From Xylanibacter ruminicola (lineage in GTDB: Bacteria > Bacteroidota > Bacteroidia > Bacteroidales > Bacteroidaceae), in the NCBI RefSeq assembly GCF_900107775.1, contig NZ_FNRF01000001.1, positions 558,001 through 622,000 on the forward strand: 64,000 nt of DNA, in the 5' to 3' direction. The number at the start of each line of letters is the position of its first letter. Within the stretch, counting starts at the first letter, position 1. The position numbers and the translations under genes were made by a program. The notes below the pieces were generated by a model. That model was given only the letters and a program-made list of their open reading frames with translations, made no database searches and was not told the DNA's origin. Below are positions 1 through 7,161 of this stretch, one piece after another.

Positions 1-1101
1 AAAAAGAAGATCTTTTTAGGGCTCTTCGCCGCTATTCATATTTGCGGCTTAAGCATATTTACATCATGTTTTAAGAACAATGATGAGAAGATGTTAGGAG
101 TGGATACAACAAACCGTGTCGATAACTATACCGACATGGATAATTTGGTAGAATCCCTTCCTTTTTCAGAACTTCAAGGCATAAGCGTTGGAAATGCACA
201 AGACAATGATGCCCAAACAGGTGTAACGGTATTCTTTTTCCCAGAGGCTTCCATGGCCTCAGCGGTAGTCCTGGGTGGTGGACCTGCATCGCGCGAGGTA
301 CCACTATTAGACCCTCAGCGCAACACACAGCCTCTCAACGCTCTGGTTTTCAGTGGTAGTTCTGCTTATGGCTTGGCAGCTTCCGACGGCGTAGTAACCT
401 GCCTTGAAGAACATGGCTATGGCTATAACACAGGCTACGGACTGGTACCTATTGTATGTCAGAGTTGCATCTTCGACCTGTCATACGGCAAAAGCAACAT
501 CCGTCCCGACCGCGAAATGGGTTATAAAGCTTGTCAGAATGCCATTGCCAGCAACTCACCACTCAGCGGCAATGTAGGTGCCGGCACAGGTGCTACTGTA
601 GGTAAACCTGGCGGCATGGCCACAGCCCAGAAGAGTGGCATTGGTTATGCTGCAGCACGTCTTGGACAATTGGAGGTAGGTGTAGCCGTTGTTGTCAATG
701 CCTTAGGCGACATCTTCCAGGATGGTGTTAAGATAGCAGGCATGACCACCATCGACCGCAAGGGCTTTGTAAGTGCCGAACAGGCAGTGCTCAAGAACCA
801 GTATTCCGATCTGATAGGCAGCAATACCACCATTGCAGCCGTGTTTACCAACGCCCATCTGAGTGTGGCCGACCTACAGAAGGTGGCAAATATCGCCTCT
901 ACCGGCATGGCACGCAGCATACGGCCAGTGTTTACCATGGCTGATGGCGATACCGTTTATGCCATTTCCCTTAGCGGCGGTATGATTCAATCGGACGTCA
1001 ACACTATTGGCGTGCTAGCCTCGCTGGTGATGGAGAAAGCCATTGCAGATGCAATCCTCGCCAGCAAGATTGCCGACGAGGAATATCTGCATAATATCTA
1101 A
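1..1101 (+). CDS. P1/S58 family peptidase, lipoprotein, 5' end cut by window edge
   Basis: The reading frame is open from base 1. The first residues, KKKIFLGLFAAIHICGLSIF followed by TSC, look like a lipoprotein signal with a lipobox Cys near base 67, so the internal ATG at base 91 is probably not the start; the initiator lies just outside the window. The mature part resembles the DmpA/P1 (MEROPS S58) family: a Gly-rich GNVGAGTGATVGKPGG segment and an SNTTIAAVFTNA segment, where these enzymes self-cleave before a Ser or Thr to expose the N-terminal nucleophile. Family members are aminopeptidases; the substrate here is unknown. It converges on the phosphatase gene with a 12-bp gap. Confidence 0.8.
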   Translation, partial: KKKIFLGLFAAIHICGLSIFTSCFKNNDEKMLGVDTTNRVDNYTDMDNLVESLPFSELQGISVGNAQDNDAQTGVTVFFFPEASMASAVVLGGGPASREVPLLDPQRNTQPLNALVFSGSSAYGLAASDGVVTCLEEHGYGYNTGYGLVPIVCQSCIFDLSYGKSNIRPDREMGYKACQNAIASNSPLSGNVGAGTGATVGKPGGMATAQKSGIGYAAARLGQLEVGVAVVVNALGDIFQDGVKIAGMTTIDRKGFVSAEQAVLKNQYSDLIGSNTTIAAVFTNAHLSVADLQKVANIASTGMARSIRPVFTMADGDTVYAISLSGGMIQSDVNTIGVLASLVMEKAIADAILASKIADEEYLHNI

Positions 1102-1113
1102 ACATGTTTGTTT

Positions 1114-2424
1114 TTATTTCTTTTCCTGCTCGGCCAGCTTGGCTAAGTAGTACTCGCGAACGTCCTGCCACTTGTAGTAGGGCCAGGTGTCGGTTTTAAG
1201 CGGCATGTGGGCCTCGCGCTCATTAAACAATACTTTTACTAGGATATCGCCTGTTTTTCCCTTTTTGGGGCGATAGAAGATGAACTGCACGTTACTACCT
1301 GTGGGGATGAGGTAGTAGGTGCGGAACGAGTTCTCGAGCTCGTCGAGGTTATCAACCTGTACAGCCGATCCATCCAGATCCAGCATACACAGCAGGGGCA
1401 GTACTACGGTATCATGACCAAAACGTAGCGATACCTGAGTCTGTGTAACGGTGTCGGCAGTCTCAATTATATTCTTCAGCAGGTTCTTCTGGTTCCACTG
1501 CATCTTGCCGCCTGTTTGTGGAGCATTGCTGTAAAGCAGATACCAGTACAGGTTATTGCTGCGCCACAGGTCGCGCAGTTCCTCAGGAGTAAAGAGTTCC
1601 AACAGGGTGGCATCGCCATCATGACTCTGCATGTTCAGCGCCACATCGGCAATCTTGCTCATCAGCGAGCCTGTGGTCACATTCAGATATACCCAGTGCT
1701 GATCGTTAAACAGCTGCTGCATCAGGCGCTCAGGGTGCTTCAGACTGTCGCTCATGGCCTGCTGCTTCTGCATGGCACGCATCACGTTCATCTGTGGCAT
1801 GCCCATGCCACGCTCCTGACGTGATGGTGAGTAGTTCATATAGTGCATATCTGCCTTGCTGGCATCGTTAAAGATACGGGCCGATGGATTAGCAGCCTGC
1901 AGCTCCTCACATTCAGCCATCATAGAGATAATGGCACGGATAGAGGTAGTAGAAACTGAGTGGATAGGCAGATTCGGTGTCTTGAAAATCTCCGGGAAGT
2001 TCTGTGCCATGCGCTTAGCGATGCCATGGTGCTGACGCTGACCAGTAGCTGTCAGGTCGCCCAGTCGGTCCTTAGTAGTCTTCTGCATCGAGTCGAGCTT
2101 AGCCAGCACCTTATCGCCCAGCGGCGTAAGCTTGCCGGCATACTTGGCCTTGCGCAGAGTTTGTACTGGCATGGCATAATCGTTCTCTTCAAGCAGGTAG
2201 CGGGCGCCATGGCGACCATAGTGCGACAAGTAGTAAGGCTCGTAGCCCTTAGGAGCAGGTGTAAGAGCCGTGCGTGGCAGATGATCGTAGTCGGTCATGT
2301 TACCAGCAGCCAAGAACTTGTCGGCAGCAATCTCTTCGAGCGCTGTCTTTCCTGAAAAACGTGCGATTTGTGCCTGAGCAGTCATCGTACTTGCCATCAT
2401 CAGGCAAATAAAAATCTTTTTCAT
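1114..2424 (-). CDS. Secreted histidine-type acid phosphatase
   Basis: A 436-residue protein with a cleavable signal peptide (MKKIFICLMMASTMTAQAQ). It has the histidine acid phosphatase signature R71-H72-G73-A74-R75 inside SHYGRHGAR, and a later FGHD motif that supplies the catalytic proton donor, so it probably dephosphorylates a phosphomonoester in the periplasm or at the surface. Family members act on sugar phosphates or inositol phosphates (phytase/MINPP type); the substrate is not visible. It is last in a minus-strand unit after the SpoIIE phosphatase (44-bp gap). It is clearly paralogous to the N-terminal half of the GH92 fusion at 48982-52197: both share GYEP(Y/F)Y(L/I)SHYGRHG and a TA(T/L)GxRQHxGIA(K/R)RM segment. 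Confidence 0.88.
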   Translation of the reverse strand: MKKIFICLMMASTMTAQAQIARFSGKTALEEIAADKFLAAGNMTDYDHLPRTALTPAPKGYEPYYLSHYGRHGARYLLEENDYAMPVQTLRKAKYAGKLTPLGDKVLAKLDSMQKTTKDRLGDLTATGQRQHHGIAKRMAQNFPEIFKTPNLPIHSVSTTSIRAIISMMAECEELQAANPSARIFNDASKADMHYMNYSPSRQERGMGMPQMNVMRAMQKQQAMSDSLKHPERLMQQLFNDQHWVYLNVTTGSLMSKIADVALNMQSHDGDATLLELFTPEELRDLWRSNNLYWYLLYSNAPQTGGKMQWNQKNLLKNIIETADTVTQTQVSLRFGHDTVVLPLLCMLDLDGSAVQVDNLDELENSFRTYYLIPTGSNVQFIFYRPKKGKTGDILVKVLFNEREAHMPLKTDTWPYYKWQDVREYYLAKLAEQEKK

Positions 2425-2468
2425 ACAGTTGATAATAAAATGGTTGATAAATGATTATTTAATGTCTG

Positions 2469-4391
2469 TTATTTACGGATCGAGAGACACAGTAGCGTCA
2501 AGTCGTCGTTAGGTTCGGCACCTGCACGATGGTTGTTTACCACTATCTGCAGACGATGTATAACCTCCTCGGATGTCAGCTGCTCAGTACCCTGCATGGC
2601 TTCCAACAGACGTTCGTCGCCCAAGCGGTCCTGACGGTCGTTCTCTGCCTCATTCAGTCCGTCGGTATAAACCAACAACTGTCGGTTGCGTATATCCTCT
2701 ATCACCTCGCCCTCAAAGGCCTTGCACTCCCACAAGCCCAAAGGTTGGTTAGTGCTGCCCATCTCCAGGAACTTACCGTCCAGTATAGGCACGTTATGAC
2801 CGCAGTTACAGTACTCCAGTCGGCCCTTAGGCAGGTCAACCATACCAATAAACATGGTTACAAACATGCTCTGGTCGTTGTCCTTTACCAGGAAGTTATT
2901 CATCATCGTAGCAATCTCCCATGGCGAACGGTTCTGCTGGGCAATAATGCGGAACAGGTCGCGCGTAATCGCCATAAACATCGCAGCAGGAATACCCTTG
3001 CCCGATACGTCGCCCACACAGAAGTAAAGGCGCTCGTTCTGCAGGAAGTAGTCATACAGGTCGCCACCAACCACCTTGGCTGGAGTCATCAGTGCATACA
3101 GGTCGATATCCTTGCGCTCTGGGAACGGTGGGAACACACGTGGAATCATACCCATCTGTATGTCGCTGGCCACCTTCAACTCACTCTCGATAGAGGCTTT
3201 AACAGCTGTGGTGCGCTTCAGCTCGCTGATGTAGTTAACCAACGAGTGCTGCATGTCGCTGAACGAATGCGTGAGCTTACCAATCTCGTCGATACGGTTA
3301 TCGCGTGGCAGTGTTTTGTCGAACTGTCCCGATGCAATCGTCTCGGCCTGCTGTGCCAACGTGTTCAGTGGCTTCAGCTCACGCTTGATGATACGGCTGA
3401 AGGCCAATCGCATCAGTATCAAGCCAACGATAACGATAAAGATTACTATCTTATACAGGCGCATGTAACCGCCAAAAATATCGCTCTCAGGACAAACCAT
3501 AGCCACGCTCCAGCCTGTTATGCCAAGTGGCTTGTAGAACACGTAACTCTCCTTGCCTTCGAACACCAGCTTGCGCACACCCGTTTCGCCACGCTGCATG
3601 GCATGCCCCAGGTTGGTAAGTGCTGTATCAGGATGCTCGAGTGTGGGTGTAAAAATACTCTCGCGCAGCAGTTTGGTGGTATCGGGATGTACAAAGTAAG
3701 TACCACTCTGACCAATCATAATGCAGTACGAGTTGGGATAGGGCTTTACTTCGGATATGGTTTTCGATATCCACTCCATCGAGATATCAGTAGAGAATGT
3801 ACCCACGTAGCGTCCCTTCGAATCCTTCATTGGTCGGCAGTACGATGCAATAATCTCCTCGGCATAGACATCCTCAGGGTTGAAATCAGCAAACGGCTCA
3901 ATCCACACTGGCTCATCCAGCAGTTTGGGAGCCTGATACCAGTCCATATAATGATAGTCGTAGGCGGGATTACCTTCCTGAGTGGTGTCGAATTTGCCAT
4001 TGTCGTTAAGGGTATAGGCCGAGAAATAATATCCCTTATCGGGGAAATAGTTAGGTTCGAAAGCTATCGAGCAACCGTTCAGATCGGGGTTGCAGGTCAA
4101 GATACGGCGCGAATACACAAACATCGAGTCGGCCACATCCAAGTGTCGCAATGGCAGCCACATAAAGTTGTCGGATGCTATCTCCACACGCTGCATCAGC
4201 ACGTTTACACGCTGCACCGTATTATCCAGCACCTGAGCCGCACCGTTCAGCGCCTCCTCGCGCACAGCCTTACGCGACTCTACAAATAAGAATCCAAGCG
4301 ATCCCAGAAAAAATATCGAGGCCATCAGTACAATGATAATACTAAGGCGACGTGACAGGGAAGTGCGGATATAGTCTCTTGGATTCTTCAT
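2469..4391 (-). CDS. Cache-HAMP-SpoIIE membrane protein phosphatase
   Basis: A 640-residue sensor phosphatase. In order: transmembrane helix (about 15-38), a periplasmic Cache-like sensor (about 40-305), a second helix (about 312-330), HAMP, a short coiled coil, and a C-terminal SpoIIE/PP2C domain (about 405-640). Metal-binding motifs are intact: GGDLYDY, GDVSGKG, YTDGLNEAE and NDDLTLL. Such proteins dephosphorylate a Ser/Thr-phosphorylated anti-sigma antagonist in response to an external ligand, but no STAS antagonist or anti-sigma kinase is nearby. It starts 6 bp after the solute-binding protein gene, so that protein may feed it its signal. That link is inference; the domain assignment is firm. 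Confidence 0.9.
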   Translation of the reverse strand: MKNPRDYIRTSLSRRLSIIIVLMASIFFLGSLGFLFVESRKAVREEALNGAAQVLDNTVQRVNVLMQRVEIASDNFMWLPLRHLDVADSMFVYSRRILTCNPDLNGCSIAFEPNYFPDKGYYFSAYTLNDNGKFDTTQEGNPAYDYHYMDWYQAPKLLDEPVWIEPFADFNPEDVYAEEIIASYCRPMKDSKGRYVGTFSTDISMEWISKTISEVKPYPNSYCIMIGQSGTYFVHPDTTKLLRESIFTPTLEHPDTALTNLGHAMQRGETGVRKLVFEGKESYVFYKPLGITGWSVAMVCPESDIFGGYMRLYKIVIFIVIVGLILMRLAFSRIIKRELKPLNTLAQQAETIASGQFDKTLPRDNRIDEIGKLTHSFSDMQHSLVNYISELKRTTAVKASIESELKVASDIQMGMIPRVFPPFPERKDIDLYALMTPAKVVGGDLYDYFLQNERLYFCVGDVSGKGIPAAMFMAITRDLFRIIAQQNRSPWEIATMMNNFLVKDNDQSMFVTMFIGMVDLPKGRLEYCNCGHNVPILDGKFLEMGSTNQPLGLWECKAFEGEVIEDIRNRQLLVYTDGLNEAENDRQDRLGDERLLEAMQGTEQLTSEEVIHRLQIVVNNHRAGAEPNDDLTLLCLSIRK

Positions 4392-4397
4392 GTGGTA

Positions 4398-5357
4398 TTA
4401 ACGATCTAATAATTCTTGGTAAGTAATGTCGCGCTTCAGCATCCCATTCGAGCGCATCAGCATATTGGCTTTCTTCACCATATCGGGGCGCAAACGGAAC
4501 TCGCGTTTCTTCGAGTCGCGGTCCACTTGCAGGCGCAGTATTTCTTTCAGCATCAGGCGCTGCAGCGTACGATTGGTAGTAACGTGGTTCTGCTGTACAT
4601 ATTTCATCACAATATCCAGCGTTTCCTCTGGGTGCTCGCTGGCCCATTCCCAACCCTTACGACTGGCACGGGCAAACTTCTCTGCCTTGGCCTTATGCGT
4701 CTCGTAGTAGTCGCGGCGCATGTACAAGCCATCGTCCTGAATATTGTAACCGTGGTCGCTAAAGCGATAAACATTATCCTTGGTAAATGTAAAGCCCATC
4801 TGCATCAGCTGGTAGTACTCGTTGTAGCTCATAGCCAGCGTGGCGTCGATGGCACCTTTTATAAACAAGTCGAAGTTCGATGTAAACTGTATCCACTGGT
4901 AATTCAGATGCTCCTTGCGACTCATGCAGATGGCCACCTGTCCGAATCCGGCATGCCAGATACCCACACGGGCACCCTTCTGCGTGAGCGGATTCTTACC
5001 ACGGCGCGATACGATAACCGTAGAGTTGTTCATCGATGTCTGCAGGATGTTCACCAAAGGCACACCATTATCTATAATCTCCATCGCCAAGCAGAGTGGC
5101 AGCGTGGTGGCATGACTATCAGCTTCTTTGATGCGATGCATAGCCGTTTCTGATACCGATGGATGCACAATATCCACATCCAGCCCTTCGGCCTTATAGA
5201 AGCCTTTTTCCTGGGCCACATAATAACCAGCAAACTGCGCGTGGGCAGTCCACTGTGGCGTGAAGACAAACTTTCCTGTGTACTTCTTCTGCGCCAGCAA
5301 CGGCAAGCAAACAGCAAGCGTTATAGCAGTAATAAATAATTTTACCTTTGGTTTCAC
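4398..5357 (-). CDS. NMT1/THI5-like periplasmic solute-binding protein
   Basis: A 319-residue protein with a signal peptide (MKPKVKLFITAITLAVCLPLLAQ) and the NMT1/THI5-like fold recognised from FTPQWTAHAQFAGYYVAQEKGFYKAEGL, typical of ABC binding proteins for thiamine precursors, taurine, nitrate and related small molecules. The start is GTG; no in-frame ATG lies before the signal peptide. No ABC permease or ATPase gene is adjacent. The next gene is a Cache-SpoIIE phosphatase 6 bp downstream, so a sensory rather than a transport role is plausible. A full-consensus promoter ends only 4 bases before the start codon, which implies a leaderless or nearly leaderless mRNA. Confidence 0.85.
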   Translation of the reverse strand: MKPKVKLFITAITLAVCLPLLAQKKYTGKFVFTPQWTAHAQFAGYYVAQEKGFYKAEGLDVDIVHPSVSETAMHRIKEADSHATTLPLCLAMEIIDNGVPLVNILQTSMNNSTVIVSRRGKNPLTQKGARVGIWHAGFGQVAICMSRKEHLNYQWIQFTSNFDLFIKGAIDATLAMSYNEYYQLMQMGFTFTKDNVYRFSDHGYNIQDDGLYMRRDYYETHKAKAEKFARASRKGWEWASEHPEETLDIVMKYVQQNHVTTNRTLQRLMLKEILRLQVDRDSKKREFRLRPDMVKKANMLMRSNGMLKRDITYQELLDR

Positions 5358-5361
5358 GCCG

Positions 5362-5392
5362 CAAAGATACGAAAAATTATCTAACTTCCAAA
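5362..5392 (-). promoter_or_regulatory. Bacteroidota-type promoter of the solute-binding protein operon
   Basis: On the minus strand the order is TTTG (5389-5392), 19 bases, then TATCTTTG (5362-5369), an exact match to TTTG-N19-21-TAnnTTTG. Only CGGC separates it from the GTG start at 5357. Confidence 0.75.
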
Positions 5393-5420
5393 ACTATTAG
5401 CCATTAAAATACCATAAAAA

Positions 5421-5450
5421 TCTGGGCAGCCACCGTAGTGCCCGCCCAGA
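5421..5450 (-). terminator. Probable terminator of the GH28-SusC-SusD unit
   Basis: Inverted repeat TCTGGGC / GCCCAGA with a 16-base loop, followed on the minus strand by a T-rich run. It lies 34 bases past the SusD stop. The stem is short (7 bp), so confidence is moderate. Confidence 0.5.
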
Positions 5451-5483
5451 CGTATAAAGAATGTATAAAATGTATGCTTCGGA

Positions 5484-7130
5484 TTAATAACCAGGGTTCT
5501 GCTCCCAACCTGGGTTCAGGTCAAGCACTGACTGCTTTACAGGGAAGATACGATGACGCTTGTCGAAGTTTGCATCGGGGAATCCCTGATAATGAGGGAA
5601 GAACTCATCCTCGAAGTGACCAAAGCGAATCATATCGTTACGACGCCAGTTCTCATCGAAGAACTCACGACCACGCTCCTCGTAGATTTCCTCCAGTGTA
5701 GGCTCAGCAGTAATCTGAGGTGCACCAGCGTAAGCACGAATCTGATTGAAGAGATCCTTAGCACCAGTCTTACCTATACGTGCAAGGGCCTCAGCCTTCA
5801 TCAGCAGGATATCAGCATAACGGAATATTGGAAGGTCATTAGACTGGCTACGTCCATCTTTATTACCAGGCTCGTATTTTACATTGTAGTCACCTGGGAT
5901 GAGGAACCACTTGATTGAGTGGCAACCCTGCTGAAGAGCATTATCGTCATTACCAACATCGATAGTATTATCCTCCTTAATGAGTGTGATGTCTTCTGTA
6001 AAGTGCACCTGCTTATTATTATACATGAAAGGCTCAGAAGTTGGCTGCAGAGTCTTGGGATCACGATTGTAAACATCGCCACGCAGAATACAGAGGTTAC
6101 GGATGTCACCATCGAGACAGAACAACTTAGCAAACTCAGGTGTCACAACCATGTTTCCACCAAACGAATTAGTGAATTTATCAGTTGAGCCATAATAGTT
6201 GGGGAGTAATCCCTTCATCTGCTTAAACGAGCGAGGACGAGCGTACTGCATACCAGGAAGGGTAAGTACATCATAAGGCATAACATAGATAAAGTCTTCT
6301 ACATGAGAACCATTATCATAAGAGAACTTGTGAAGATAGTCAACAGAACCGAGATTGAATTTACCGCTATTGATAATCTCATCACAAACCTCAACACAAG
6401 CATCAAGCTTTGGATTGGCAGCAGTTGCTGCATCATACTGGTCAACCGACTCTGCTGTATAAACAGCCCAGTTGATGTAAAGCTTAGCCAATAATGCCTG
6501 AGCCATGTATTTTGTTGGCTTACCGTATGTATTCTCTGTTAACTCATCTGTCAGCGAAGGAATGATTTCAATAAGCTCACTTTCAATCCATTCGGCAACT
6601 TCCTTACGTGGAGAACGGGCAACAACCTCACCTTCGGCAGGAACCTTCTCAAGGATAGGAGTGTCACCAAAACTATCCATCAGAATCCATGTAAAATAAG
6701 CACGCATAGCACGAGCAGGGGCAGTCATCTGTGCCGAAGCACTACTACCCAATTCCTCAAGTACAGTATTTGCCTTTGTGATACCAGAAGTAACATCATC
6801 ATACCAATCAAGTGAAGCATCAGTAGCTCTACTGTCATGAAGTGCCTGATGAGCGTAAGTACCACTATCATAATAACCTCCGTCGAAAGCAAGAGGTGTA
6901 AACTCATCTGATGCAAGACACTGAGCCTCCATATAACGACGACCAAGTGTTCCTGAAAGATGGAAATAAACGTCAGCCATCTTTGCTTCTACCATAATCA
7001 TAGGATCTACACCAGAATTCTTACTGGGGTCCTCAGTATATTGTGAACTTGGATTTACGTCCAAGTTGGTACAGCTGGTTAACGCTACGGCAAACATGCC
7101 AGCTGCAAGGAATACTTTATTTAGTTTCAT
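5484..7130 (-). CDS. SusD/RagB-family surface glycan-binding lipoprotein
   Basis: A 548-residue lipoprotein (MKLNKVFLAAGMFAVALTSC, lipobox ALTSC) with the SusD/RagB pattern: N-terminal TPR-like helices, a central region with FRYADILLMKAEALARIGKTGAKDLFNQIRAYAG, and the C-terminal ERGREFFDENWRRNDMIRFG and PVKQSVLDLNPGWEQNPGY motifs. SusD proteins sit on the outer-membrane surface and hand oligosaccharides to the partner SusC channel. It is 31 bp downstream of SusC. With GH28, GH127 and GH51 nearby, pectic arabinan or rhamnogalacturonan fragments are the likely ligand (inference). Confidence 0.95.
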   Translation of the reverse strand: MKLNKVFLAAGMFAVALTSCTNLDVNPSSQYTEDPSKNSGVDPMIMVEAKMADVYFHLSGTLGRRYMEAQCLASDEFTPLAFDGGYYDSGTYAHQALHDSRATDASLDWYDDVTSGITKANTVLEELGSSASAQMTAPARAMRAYFTWILMDSFGDTPILEKVPAEGEVVARSPRKEVAEWIESELIEIIPSLTDELTENTYGKPTKYMAQALLAKLYINWAVYTAESVDQYDAATAANPKLDACVEVCDEIINSGKFNLGSVDYLHKFSYDNGSHVEDFIYVMPYDVLTLPGMQYARPRSFKQMKGLLPNYYGSTDKFTNSFGGNMVVTPEFAKLFCLDGDIRNLCILRGDVYNRDPKTLQPTSEPFMYNNKQVHFTEDITLIKEDNTIDVGNDDNALQQGCHSIKWFLIPGDYNVKYEPGNKDGRSQSNDLPIFRYADILLMKAEALARIGKTGAKDLFNQIRAYAGAPQITAEPTLEEIYEERGREFFDENWRRNDMIRFGHFEDEFFPHYQGFPDANFDKRHRIFPVKQSVLDLNPGWEQNPGY

Positions 7131-7161
7131 AATACTTGAATCTTATTAAATGATAATAACT

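Noticed and set aside
2529..4289. A 586-residue open frame on plus across the SpoIIE gene
   Set aside because: It is the antisense shadow of a gene with clear domains on minus; the translation is His/Leu-rich with no recognisable motif.
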